Part shown: positions 24,440 to 33,034 of the stretch, piece after piece | Layout: the number at the start of each line of letters is the position of its first letter | Numbering within the stretch: the first letter of the stretch is position 1 | From: an uncultured Anaerolineae bacterium | Lineage (GTDB): Bacteria; Chloroflexota; Anaerolineae; Anaerolineales; Villigracilaceae | Assembly (NCBI GenBank): GCA_903838415.1 | Contig: CAILYI010000081.1 | Location: 1-64,000 of the forward strand | Reading direction: 5' to 3' | Length of the DNA: 64,000 nucleotides | Translations under genes and position numbers: made by a program | Notes under the pieces: generated by a model | The model's input: the letters and a program-made list of their open reading frames with translations, nothing else | What the model was told of the DNA's origin: nothing | The model's database searches: none

Positions 24440-25684
24440 CTACTTCGCTTTCAGGGTGGCAATGCCAGCTTTCACAGAATCGACCAGATAATCCATGGTT
24501 TCATCGGGCATACCGATCCACCACGGGAAGCTGAAGGAGTTATCCCACCAATCATCCAGCGTCGGGCAATTCTGTTCGGCCGCGCCCAGTTTCTGGAAAA
24601 GCGGATAGCGGAAAAGGGGGTGATATTGGACGATGGCGCGGATTCCAGCTTCCTCAGTCAGAAAATCGAGCAGGTCATTGCGATTCTTCCCGAAGGCGGA
24701 GCCGTCAAAGTGGAGCACAAACTGATGGAAGATGTGGCGGTATCCATCCGGGATTTTGGCGAATTTGATTTCGGGGATGTCTGACAGGGCGGTGCGCAGC
24801 CGGTTGGCCTGGGCGATCAGGATGTCATTGTTCTGATCCAGCGTCTTCAGCAGTTCGCTGCCAAGCGCGCATTGGGCTTCACCGATGCTGAAGTTGTTGG
24901 GCCAGGTATTTTCCAGGTCAATATCGACGTTGGACATGGCCGGAACCCAGTAGCGCGCGCGCTCGCCGGTGAATGGGCGGACGCCGTTGTGGCGCAAGCC
25001 GGGCGTGATTGCGGCATCCGCTGCGGATTTGACCGTCAGCATGCCGCCTTCGCCCAGCGTGGTGATGTTTTTGGCGCCGTGGAAGCTGAAGCAGCCAAAA
25101 TCGCCGAAACTGCCCACTTTTCGTCCATGAATGGAGGCACCGGGCGCCTGGGCGCAGTCTTCAACAACGCGCAGGTTGTGTTTTTCGGCGATTTCCATAA
25201 TGGCGGCCATATCCACCGGCATGCCCAAAAGATGGACCACCAGCAAAACCTTGGTGCGCGGCGTGATCTTTTTTTCAATATCCTTCGGGTCAATCACCCA
25301 GGTCTCAGGGTCAATGTCGGCCCAAACCAGTTTGGCACCGGTCGTCCCAAAAGGAATCGCGGAGGCGCAAAAGGTGTAGCCTGGAGCAATCACTTCGTCG
25401 CCGGGGCCGATGCGGCACATAATGGCGGATAGGCGCAGCGCGCTGGTGGCGTTATCGACGGCGAAAGCGTAATTCGCGCCGCTGTATGCCTTGAAATCCG
25501 CTTCGAATTGGCGCATATAGTTGCCCTGCGTTTGGACCTCGGCATTGCGCATCACATTGACGACGGCCTCGATCTCTGCTTCGGAATAGGTTCTCATGCG
25601 GGCAGGAAAGTTCACCCGATAGCCTGCCACCGAGCCACGCCCGGAAGCATCACCGACTTTGGTTGTTTTGGATTGATTTGACAT
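24440..25684 (-). CDS. DegT/DnrJ/EryC1/StrS aminotransferase
   Basis: This PLP-dependent sugar aminotransferase has 414 residues. The PLP lysine lies in SFHGAKNITTLGEGGM. Other family parts are DNATSALRLS, APGYTFCASA and VEDCAQAPGA. The family usually makes amino sugars from keto sugars linked to nucleotides. Its presence in a catabolic-looking operon is unusual and might mean deamination of an imported amino sugar. I chose ATG 25684 because AAGGAG lies eight bases upstream; an earlier in-frame codon at 25816 would overlap the aldolase gene and add an unrelated tail. Confidence 0.85.
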   Translation of the reverse strand: MSNQSKTTKVGDASGRGSVAGYRVNFPARMRTYSEAEIEAVVNVMRNAEVQTQGNYMRQFEADFKAYSGANYAFAVDNATSALRLSAIMCRIGPGDEVIAPGYTFCASAIPFGTTGAKLVWADIDPETWVIDPKDIEKKITPRTKVLLVVHLLGMPVDMAAIMEIAEKHNLRVVEDCAQAPGASIHGRKVGSFGDFGCFSFHGAKNITTLGEGGMLTVKSAADAAITPGLRHNGVRPFTGERARYWVPAMSNVDIDLENTWPNNFSIGEAQCALGSELLKTLDQNNDILIAQANRLRTALSDIPEIKFAKIPDGYRHIFHQFVLHFDGSAFGKNRNDLLDFLTEEAGIRAIVQYHPLFRYPLFQKLGAAEQNCPTLDDWWDNSFSFPWWIGMPDETMDYLVDSVKAGIATLKAK

Positions 25685-25746
25685 GAAACAGCTCCTTTTC
25701 AAGATAAGAAATGAAAATTTCGATTTTGATGGATGGTAATTTGGAT

Positions 25747-26673
25747 TCAGGCGCGCGCCAGCTCGGCGGCAGCCAGGCATATTTCGACGGTTTGTTGCGC
25801 ATTTTCGAAAACCCAATCAGGGGCGGCATCGTCATGATCGAGCAGAATATTCTGGCAGACGCCGCGCTTCTGCAGGGCATAATTCAGCATGTGAAACAGG
25901 GTGGATGATTCGGGGCGGCGTTCAATGCTCCCTTTGACCAAAAGGATGACCTTGTTGATTTCAGCCTGGAGGGATTCAGCCAGCTGATAATTACCGGAGC
26001 GCACCGCGTTATACACGCCGACGAACGGGCGCGGATCGATATGCATCAGGCTGACGATAAAACCGGAAGCTCCAACCTGTAACGATTCAGCGATCAGGTT
26101 TTCCTTGCCCTGCATCAGGTAAAAATCCGGGAAGGATTGCAGCGCATCGATCAGCCCCTTGAAACGATCCAGGTCCGCGCTCGAATCCTTGAAGCCGATG
26201 ATGTTGCCATGGCTTGCCAGGCGTAAAAGCATGCCGCTGCCCAGCTTGACATTGGTAAATTCGGGAATGTCATATACCATCACCGGCAGAGGGCTGGCAT
26301 CTGCAAATTTTGCGTAAATCGTCTCAATTTCCGTCTGGTTATAGTGGTAATAAGTGGGGACAGTGGCGACGGCAATTTGCGCACCGGCATCGGCCAGGGC
26401 TTTGGCATTTTCCAGCATGCCCGGCAGCCCGGAGGATGTCACCCCGGCGAACAGGGTCACATTGCCCTTGATTTGTTCAACGGCAGCCTGACAGAGTCGT
26501 ACACGATCATCGAGACTGAACCACGGGCCGCGTCCGGTGGTTCCGGCCACAAAAATACCTTTACAACCGGCATCCAACATATCGTTACAAACAGCTCGGA
26601 AACCATCCAAATCCGGACTGCCGTCCGGGTTACATGGCGTCACGATGGGAACAACTGGTCCAAGGTCTTTCAT
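25747..26673 (-). CDS. DapA/NanA-family aldolase (class I)
   Basis: This TIM-barrel aldolase of 308 residues belongs to the group that includes dihydrodipicolinate synthase, N-acetylneuraminate lyase and KDG aldolase. The Schiff-base lysine is in IIGFKDSSADL, and the catalytic Tyr in MVYDIPEFTN. The usual GTTGE loop reads GTTGRGPW, so the carboxylate-binding region differs from true DapA. With an ABC sugar importer in the same operon, cleavage of a 2-keto sugar acid is most likely. A sialic-type substrate is possible but not shown. It overlaps the upstream gene by four bases. Confidence 0.8.
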   Translation of the reverse strand: MKDLGPVVPIVTPCNPDGSPDLDGFRAVCNDMLDAGCKGIFVAGTTGRGPWFSLDDRVRLCQAAVEQIKGNVTLFAGVTSSGLPGMLENAKALADAGAQIAVATVPTYYHYNQTEIETIYAKFADASPLPVMVYDIPEFTNVKLGSGMLLRLASHGNIIGFKDSSADLDRFKGLIDALQSFPDFYLMQGKENLIAESLQVGASGFIVSLMHIDPRPFVGVYNAVRSGNYQLAESLQAEINKVILLVKGSIERRPESSTLFHMLNYALQKRGVCQNILLDHDDAAPDWVFENAQQTVEICLAAAELARA

Positions 26674-27722
26674 TTATCATCCTCTTGTCTCTTTAAGTTG
26701 GCGATTTGAATCTCTGTCATCTGGATGCGGGTGGGACGAAGCATGCCAATAATCCAGGGATAATCTGTGCGTGGATCATTTGTGTAATAGCTGATGAGTA
26801 CTTTTTCATCCTTTACGGCGACACCGGCGTAGGAGGTATCACCAGCGCTGGGCAAATCTGTCAGATGAACCAAGCCCCGGCCTTTTTCTGTGACAAGAAA
26901 AAGCGCGGTTCTTTTCTGACTGAAAGCGGAGCCCTGTCCCTGATAAGGAGCTTTCACCTGTGGCTGATAACGTCCCACCGCGTAAAGCTGCTGGTTGGCG
27001 CTGAATAACACCGGCCCATCGAGACGGGTTATCGCACTCCTGGCTGATTCATCCCAACTGGTATAGGCGGGCGCCGCCATTGAGATCAGAGTAGAAGCCT
27101 GTTCACTCCCAAACAGGCTACTTCCTGCTTCCAACCTGGTAACAGCTACCAGCTGCCCCGTTGATAAGAAATGGATGGCGGTTTCATCCGCGTGTTCTGC
27201 TTTTCCTTCAAAGATGGTGCTGTGTAAGGTCCAGTTCGCGCCATCCGTTGAGCGGAAAAGGGCGGCGGTGCCCTGGTCAACCCGATGTGCAGGCGCGTAC
27301 CAGGTGAGGCCGTCTTGTGTGGTGGGGCGTCCCATCAACCAGCCGATGGGGGTGACATCTTCAAAAGGTGCCCAGTCCTCACCATTCTTTGAGCTTGTGA
27401 CGATGGTCTTGTACGGTTGTGGATCAAACTGCTTGTTGAGCAGGGCATACACAAACAGCTGATCCTTGACCAATCCTAACTTGGGGTCGCGGATATCCCG
27501 CCAAACACGTTTGGAACCTTCCTGCTCGGTGCCGCTAAAGCGGTGGATTTCCTGCCAGGAATGTGCATCCTTTGAGCGCAGCAGGACCAACCGGCTTTTC
27601 TTGCTGCTGAAATGAGACGGTGACGAAACATAAATCAGCCAGTAATAATCGCGCCAGAACAGCATGTCGGTAAAGGCGTTGTGTTCGCCATCATCGACAA
27701 CGATCCAGGTTTCCAGCTGCAT
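26670..27722 (-). CDS. Asp-box (sialidase-like) beta-propeller protein
   Basis: This protein of about 350 residues carries repeated Asp-box-like motifs (SKDAHSW, SSKNGEDW, RSTDGANW), spaced about 50-60 residues apart. That is the pattern of sialidases and related six-bladed propellers. An Arg-Asp-rich segment (RVWRDIRDPKLG) could belong to an active site. No signal peptide is visible, so the protein seems cytoplasmic, which is odd for a sialidase. ATG 27722 (MQLETWIVV) is preferred over an earlier in-frame codon that lies inside the transporter gene. It is tightly coupled to its neighbours. Function is uncertain; GH43-like glycosidase is an alternative. Confidence 0.55.
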   Translation of the reverse strand: MQLETWIVVDDGEHNAFTDMLFWRDYYWLIYVSSPSHFSSKKSRLVLLRSKDAHSWQEIHRFSGTEQEGSKRVWRDIRDPKLGLVKDQLFVYALLNKQFDPQPYKTIVTSSKNGEDWAPFEDVTPIGWLMGRPTTQDGLTWYAPAHRVDQGTAALFRSTDGANWTLHSTIFEGKAEHADETAIHFLSTGQLVAVTRLEAGSSLFGSEQASTLISMAAPAYTSWDESARSAITRLDGPVLFSANQQLYAVGRYQPQVKAPYQGQGSAFSQKRTALFLVTEKGRGLVHLTDLPSAGDTSYAGVAVKDEKVLISYYTNDPRTDYPWIIGMLRPTRIQMTEIQIANLKRQEDDK

Positions 27723-27723
27723 T

Positions 27724-29088
27724 CTACTCAGCCTTACCAGAGCGGCGTTCCGCCAGGTCGGCGCGGACCTGGTCAAAGAGTTTTCGATTCAACGGGTAAC
27801 GTGATGCGAAAATGATGCCAACCAGCAGGAACACCGCCGGGATTGGTCCAATCAAGGCCTGGATGCCGAGGATGGTGTTGCGCGGTTGTACTGGGGCATT
27901 GGCGACATAGCCCGTCCACTCCAGCATCAGTAGTACAAAAGGCAGGGACAGCGAAGAACCAATTTTTCGCAGAGTCTGTACCAGGCTGTAGAACATGCCT
28001 TCGTGACGCTGACCGGTTTGCAGCTCATCCCATTCGACCGCATCGGGGATCATGGCCCAGGTCAGAACCTGGATTGCACCCAGGCCAAAGCCAACCAGCG
28101 TGCTAAACACCAACACCGCGGGCAATCCCCAATCGGGACGCATAAAACCCATCCCGATGATCGAAACTGACAGGAAGAGCATCCCCAACATGACGGCTCG
28201 TTTCTTGTCCCAGTGACCGGCAACCCAGTTCCACAGCGGCAGGGAAATCAGCGCCGCCACAAACAATAATCCGAACACAAGGTCGTAATTTTGTTCGAGA
28301 TTCATGCGGTATTTGAGAAAATACAGCAGTGTGGCTTGCGTTACATCCAGCGCAGTCCAACCAAACAGGAAAATGCCGGTGGCATAGAGAAAGGGCTTGT
28401 TTTTGATGGCGGCCAGGATGGAGGCCTTGAGGCCGGTTTGTTCCTGCTGCTGGTATTCAGCGCGTTCGCGTGTGCCCAGGAAAACAGCCACCATTGGAAG
28501 AATACTGAAGAAAGCGACTCCGGCTCCCACCGCCATGATGCGCGCGGCGCTTGCAGGATTCATGGTGCCGATGATGGCCAGCGGAACGGTAAAAGCGACC
28601 ATCGCGCCAATCGTGGAGAAGACCATCCGGTAGGTTGTCAGGCTGGTGCGTTCATCGTAATCCGAGGTCAATTCGGGAGTCAGCGCAAAATATGGCATGT
28701 AAAGAACGGTCGCCGCGGTATCGTAGAGCACGAAAGCCAGGCCATAATAGATTGCGAGGCCCAACTGCGTGGTGAAAGGCGGAATCCACCAGAGCAGCAT
28801 GTAGACCAGAGCAAATGGAAGCATCCCGAACAGGATGAAGGGCCGCCGGCGACCCCAGCGGGTGCGGGTACGGTCTGACAGGTAACCAATGAGCGGATCA
28901 TTGACGTAGTCAAATGTGCGTCCAATGAACACCACCACCGCCGCCAGCCCCGGGCGAAGCCCTACCACATCGGTGAGAAAGATCGCGAATAAGAGACCAA
29001 CCATGGTGTCAGCCAGGTTGATGCCACCATCGCCGATACCGTACATCAGCTTGGTGCGGCGCGAAAGTTTTTCTTTGGCAATCGTCAT
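27724..29088 (-). CDS. GPH-family sugar:cation symporter (MFS)
   Basis: This protein of 454 residues has about 12 membrane helices. It carries the family motif LSDRTRTRWGRRRPFILFG in the first cytoplasmic loop and a second Asp-rich loop near PDAVEWDELQTGQRHEG, both typical of glycoside-pentoside-hexuronide symporters such as MelB and XynB. It lies in the same operon as an ABC sugar importer, so the cell may take up two forms of a substrate, for example a free sugar and an oligosaccharide. It starts 12 bases after the ABC permease gene. Confidence 0.88.
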   Translation of the reverse strand: MTIAKEKLSRRTKLMYGIGDGGINLADTMVGLLFAIFLTDVVGLRPGLAAVVVFIGRTFDYVNDPLIGYLSDRTRTRWGRRRPFILFGMLPFALVYMLLWWIPPFTTQLGLAIYYGLAFVLYDTAATVLYMPYFALTPELTSDYDERTSLTTYRMVFSTIGAMVAFTVPLAIIGTMNPASAARIMAVGAGVAFFSILPMVAVFLGTRERAEYQQQEQTGLKASILAAIKNKPFLYATGIFLFGWTALDVTQATLLYFLKYRMNLEQNYDLVFGLLFVAALISLPLWNWVAGHWDKKRAVMLGMLFLSVSIIGMGFMRPDWGLPAVLVFSTLVGFGLGAIQVLTWAMIPDAVEWDELQTGQRHEGMFYSLVQTLRKIGSSLSLPFVLLMLEWTGYVANAPVQPRNTILGIQALIGPIPAVFLLVGIIFASRYPLNRKLFDQVRADLAERRSGKAE

Positions 29089-29100
29089 TCGTCCGTTTCC

Positions 29101-29991
29101 TTATTCTTTCACAGCGCCGAAAGTGATGCCCTTGATAAAATACTGTTGGAATGAGATGAACAAGACGATCATGAAAAACGCCCCAAAAGATCCGCCAGCC
29201 ATGGTCAGCCCAACATCCGTTAACATCTTGCCGACAGCCGGTGAGCGCGAGATGATCGACACACCGACCGGGATGGTGTATTGGAATTTGTCTGTGGCGA
29301 TTACGAAGTGCCACATAAAATAGTTCCAGGCCTGGTTGAAGGTGAAAATTGAAAGAGCGGCCAGGGCCGGTTTCAGCAAGGGCAGCACGATCAGGGTGAA
29401 AACGCCCCATTCTGAGGCGCCGTCGATCCGTGCCGCATCGATTAATTCATCAGGAATGCTGCTGCAAAATTGTTTGATGAGGAAAATGCCGAAGGGTGAT
29501 GAAATCATCGGCATGGCCATGGCAAAGTAAGTGCCAAGTACCGTTGAAGTGAGGTGCAGATAGCGCACCAGCAAAAAGAGCGGAATGAGAATGACCTGGT
29601 TTGGCAGAAACATCGTTGCCAACAGGACGAAGAAAAGGGTATTCGATCCGGGAAATTTTTTCTTGCCAAACCCGTAACCGGTCAGCGTGCTGATAATCAG
29701 CACCAGAACGACAGTCATGAGAGAAACCGCCATGCTGTTGACTACCCAGCGCCAAATCGGCCAGGGTCCGGTAAATAGGCGTGTCCAGTTTTCGAGGGTT
29801 GGCTGAGTCGGGAATATTTCGGGCGGCAAAGCCATTGTGACAGATTGGAGTTTGAATGATCCGGTAAACATCCAATAAAGCGGCATGAGAAAGGTGGCGG
29901 CCAGCATGGTCAGTAAGATATAACCCACCAGACGGGTTGTTTTTTCTACTGCTAAGCGGTAGATTTCCTGTTTTCTAATCTGGCTCGACAT
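29101..29991 (-). CDS. Carbohydrate ABC transporter permease (MalG type)
   Basis: This permease of 296 residues has six membrane helices and the EAA loop DAARIDGASEWGVFTLIVLP, which docks the ATPase. It ends with FISFQQYFIKGITFGAVK, the usual MalG-type C-terminus. It pairs with the MalF-type permease upstream in the operon. No ATPase gene is in the cluster, so a shared MsmX-like ATPase elsewhere must energise the importer. Confidence 0.92.
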   Translation of the reverse strand: MSSQIRKQEIYRLAVEKTTRLVGYILLTMLAATFLMPLYWMFTGSFKLQSVTMALPPEIFPTQPTLENWTRLFTGPWPIWRWVVNSMAVSLMTVVLVLIISTLTGYGFGKKKFPGSNTLFFVLLATMFLPNQVILIPLFLLVRYLHLTSTVLGTYFAMAMPMISSPFGIFLIKQFCSSIPDELIDAARIDGASEWGVFTLIVLPLLKPALAALSIFTFNQAWNYFMWHFVIATDKFQYTIPVGVSIISRSPAVGKMLTDVGLTMAGGSFGAFFMIVLFISFQQYFIKGITFGAVKE

Positions 29992-30089
29992 TGGTATGGT
30001 TTACTCCTGAAGGGTGTTGATAATCCGTTACTGTTCAGTCATACAAGATAGCGAGTACGATTTTTCGGTTTGGTAACTTGTTCAGCTTT

Positions 30090-30986
30090 TTAGACGTCGG
30101 CCTGGTTCCAAAACTTGAGCTGTATCAAAGTGAAAATCATGATGATGATCATCAGGATTACGCCGATGGCGGAAGCTTTGCCGTAATTTGAATTTTCAAA
30201 CGCGGTCTGGTAAATCAGGTAGACCAGGGATGTGCTGGAGTTAAACGGCCCGCCGCGCGTTACCATGTAGATGACCTCCCAGAGCTGGAAGACCTGGATT
30301 GTCTGGGTGGCCAGGACGAAAAGCAAAACCGGGCGCAGCAAGGGCAGCCGAATAAAAATGGCCTTTTGAAAGGCATTCGCGCCGTCCACCGTGGCGGCAT
30401 CCAGAACATCCTGGGAAATACCTGCCAGCCCGGCCAAAAACAGGATAATTGGTTGGCCAATGGTGAAAGTCAGCACGACCGCGCAAATTGCCTGAAAGCT
30501 GTGCGGTGCTGTCGCCAGCCAAAGGATTGGCTTGATCCCAAACAGTCCCAACGAATAGTTAAGCAAACCATAGGTGGGATTAAATATCCATAGATAAACG
30601 ACGGATAAAACTACTCCACCGGCTACTCCTGGGATATAGAAAGCGCCTCGAAAGAAAGCCTGCAGTTTCGGCCCCAAGGGCTCGATTAATAGTGCAACAA
30701 TAAGCGAGATAAAAATTGTTAACGGTACGATTACAAGGGTGTAATTAATGGTATTTTTGAGCGCCTGCTTAAAGACCAAATCCTTGCTCAGGAGGATGTA
30801 TTGTGAAAAGCCCACAAATTGCCGGGCGTTAATGTCAAAGGAAGCTTTGTAAAAAGACAGGCTGATTGCGAAAAGAATAGGAATCAGCATGAAAGCAATA
30901 AAGGCAATATATCCTGGGGCAATAAATAGATACCCTGTCCAACCTTTTCGGAATTCTTTGGCTAAACGATTGAATTTTGTCACCAA
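30090..30986 (-). CDS. Carbohydrate ABC transporter permease (MalF type)
   Basis: This protein of about 298 residues has six membrane helices and the EAA loop VLDAATVDGANAFQKAIFIR. It is the partner of the MalG-type permease. The start is TTG 30986 or GTG 30983: AGGAG lies seven bases before the TTG. A longer ATG frame from 31073 would run through the hairpin between genes and is not credible. The spacer to the binding-protein gene holds a large stem-loop. Confidence 0.88.
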   Translation of the reverse strand: MVTKFNRLAKEFRKGWTGYLFIAPGYIAFIAFMLIPILFAISLSFYKASFDINARQFVGFSQYILLSKDLVFKQALKNTINYTLVIVPLTIFISLIVALLIEPLGPKLQAFFRGAFYIPGVAGGVVLSVVYLWIFNPTYGLLNYSLGLFGIKPILWLATAPHSFQAICAVVLTFTIGQPIILFLAGLAGISQDVLDAATVDGANAFQKAIFIRLPLLRPVLLFVLATQTIQVFQLWEVIYMVTRGGPFNSSTSLVYLIYQTAFENSNYGKASAIGVILMIIIMIFTLIQLKFWNQADV

Positions 30987-31012
30987 TTTGGAACTCCTGT
31001 TGTCGCAAAAAT

Positions 31013-31084
31013 TTGAGTCCAGGTTGCCAGGGAAAACCCTGCCCCGCTTTATGATCGGGACAACTCCAAACAACCTGGACTCAA
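31013..31084 (-). other. Large stem-loop between binding-protein and permease genes
   Basis: TTGAGTCCAGGTTG (31013-31026) pairs with CAACCTGGACTCAA (31071-31084), and inside it CAGGG-AAAA-CCCTG forms a second hairpin. There is no U-tract. Hairpins at this position in other sugar operons protect the binding-protein mRNA, giving more binding protein than permease; that role is inferred here. Confidence 0.65.
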
Positions 31085-31131
31085 TGATTAGACTAACGCA
31101 TCTGTCACGGTGGTACTACGCAGCCAGTCTA

Positions 31132-32559
31132 TTACGGGCAGCTTGTAACAATTCCATTCGCGCGTTCCACAAAGGCATCCAGCAGAGCCTGGACATCGGC
31201 ATTATCCTGCCAGAAAGCCTGGCGGGTCTCAGACCAAGCCGTGCGGACTTCGGTGTAATTGCAGGGAACGCCATTGACAAAGTACGGATCGTAGGAGCCG
31301 AATTTGCGGGCGGCAGCGAGAGGTTCAGCAACAGAGGGATCGTCGCTCTTGAAGGTTGCATCAGAGCGGACCGGAATCTTGCCCCAACCAATCGCGATCT
31401 GGGTGGCAATATCGGGCATCTGCATGAACTGGACGAGGTCGTAAATGGCCTTCAGTTTGGCGGGATCACTCTGCTTGAAGACCCCCCACACATCCGGGTT
31501 GGACATGCCGACTGGGGTGACGGGAGAACCGGGTTTATTCGGGAACTGGACGAAGATGTAGTCGCGGGCCTTGGAAGTACCGGCGGCAACACCCTTCTTG
31601 GTGATGCTGTCGTACCAGTTGCCCTGTCCGAGGATGGCGACTTGCTGATCGAGCCAGTAGGGATCGGTGGTGTCATCGATCAAACCGGCGGCGCCTGGAA
31701 CCATCAGGCCTTTTTCATAAATTCCATGCAGGAACGTGAAAGCTTCCACGCAAGCTGCGCTGTTGACGGTGTACTTGGTGGCGGTGGGATCAAAGAATTT
31801 GCAATCCGGGAAGCCAGCCAGCCATGCGTTCGTGGCTGAGTCCATGGAAGTGCTGCCTGCAAAGAAAGCGGTGCAGTACACTTTGTTGGCCGGGTCGTTG
31901 ATGGCTTCGCAAGCCGCCATGAACTCTTCGGTTGTCCAGCTGTAATCCGGGCCCTTGGGCAGCAAATCAGATTTGCCAGCCGCATCAAACAGGGACTTGT
32001 TGACGATCATGTTCCAGTAGCCACCGTCAGCGGGGATGCTCCACATCATGTTGCCACTCTTGGAACCGGCAGTCGCGGCAGCGTCATAAGCCTTCAGATC
32101 ATCGGCGGTCAGAGCCGGGGTCAGGTCTTCCAGCAGTTTGGCATCCTGGTATTTCTTGACGCGGAACTTGGTGTCGAAGTAGATGTCTGGGGGTGTTCCA
32201 GCGGCGACAGCAGTGTCAACCACCAGGGTGCTGCCACTGGCATCGTAACCCTTGAGAGCGAAGTCGACGGTGACGCCGGGGTGAGATTCCTGGTATTGTT
32301 TGAAGATTTTGCCGTACCAGTCCGTCCACAGGGTGCCATCAGCCATGGCGGAACCTTCACTACCGAAAGCCCAGTAGGTGATGGTGACGGGGGCGGGAGC
32401 CGCGGTGGCGGTCGGCGCGGGAACTTCGGTTGGAGCGGGGGCCGCGGTAGGGGCGGGAGCTTCGGTGGGGGCGGGGGCGGGGGTGGCCGGAGCGCCGCAG
32501 GCAGCTAAGAGAGTGCTCAAGACCGTAATTACGGTCAGCAGAAAGGCAAGCTTTTTCAT
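31132..32559 (-). CDS. Extracellular sugar-binding lipoprotein of ABC importer
   Basis: This protein of 475 residues has a lipoprotein signal (MKKLAFLLTVITVLSTLLAAC, described in part: lipobox LLAAC at residues 17-21). A linker of about 35 residues made almost wholly of Pro, Ala, Thr and Glu follows. The mature domain begins at VTITYWAFGSEGS, as in family 1 solute-binding proteins. ATG 32559 has AAGGAG seven bases upstream. It is the first gene of the operon and lies next to the operator and promoter. The sugar bound is unknown. The linker probably spans the cell wall or spaces the protein from the membrane. Confidence 0.92.
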   Translation of the reverse strand: MKKLAFLLTVITVLSTLLAACGAPATPAPAPTEAPAPTAAPAPTEVPAPTATAAPAPVTITYWAFGSEGSAMADGTLWTDWYGKIFKQYQESHPGVTVDFALKGYDASGSTLVVDTAVAAGTPPDIYFDTKFRVKKYQDAKLLEDLTPALTADDLKAYDAAATAGSKSGNMMWSIPADGGYWNMIVNKSLFDAAGKSDLLPKGPDYSWTTEEFMAACEAINDPANKVYCTAFFAGSTSMDSATNAWLAGFPDCKFFDPTATKYTVNSAACVEAFTFLHGIYEKGLMVPGAAGLIDDTTDPYWLDQQVAILGQGNWYDSITKKGVAAGTSKARDYIFVQFPNKPGSPVTPVGMSNPDVWGVFKQSDPAKLKAIYDLVQFMQMPDIATQIAIGWGKIPVRSDATFKSDDPSVAEPLAAARKFGSYDPYFVNGVPCNYTEVRTAWSETRQAFWQDNADVQALLDAFVERANGIVTSCP

Positions 32560-32714
32560 CTTTTTCTCCTTGGTGAATTTCAATGAAATACTGAGTGTCC
32601 CAAAAAAATTAATTACAGAGTGGTTTTTGTGAAATAGATGAAAGGCCTCCTTCAATAACAAGTATGGTCACAGAGTTGACCAAAGATGAATAGTGAGCTA
32701 AAATCTACCACGTG

Positions 32715-32753
32715 ATGTCTGATATAAGACATCAGACATCTTATATCAGACAT
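32715..32753. promoter_or_regulatory. Operator: 15-bp perfect inverted repeat
   Basis: ATGTCTGATATAAGA (32715-32729) is repeated in inverse at 32739-32753 around a nine-base centre. Within each half there is a smaller dyad (GTCT-N6-AGAC in the left one). It begins directly downstream of the -10 of the binding-protein promoter, so a bound repressor would block transcription. The divergent GntR/FadR-type gene at 33035 is the natural candidate regulator. Confidence 0.8.
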
Positions 32754-32754
32754 A

Positions 32755-32783
32755 ATTGTAAAGAGTTTTTTCTACGTTGTCAA
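32755..32783 (-). promoter_or_regulatory. Promoter of the sugar operon
   Basis: On the minus strand TTGACA (32778-32783) and TACAAT (32755-32760) are separated by 17 bases, a near-consensus housekeeping promoter. The start site would fall near 32748, inside the operator. The rest of the 475-base divergent spacer (32560-33034) shows no gene. Confidence 0.85.
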
Positions 32784-33034
32784 CAGGTATTTTTTGAACG
32801 TAACGAGCGCGCAGAAATCATTGGTTGGCAGGACGAAAGTTCACTTTAATGGAAAAATTCCCAATCAGAACAACAGGAGCGCGGACCCCACCACTACAGC
32901 ATGAGACAAAAAGACGATGCTGCATGTGCGATGATTGAATGCAGAACTACCTGTGGTAACATTAATTTAACTTTTATGGTTATGCGGCTTTTGCGCTGAA
33001 AAGATAGGCGCTTTTTATCGAAACGGAGTTGACA

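Noticed and set aside
30889-31839. Plus-strand open frame (316 codons) across the binding-protein gene
   Set aside because: Overlaps the hairpin and the well-supported lipoprotein gene; product without domains.
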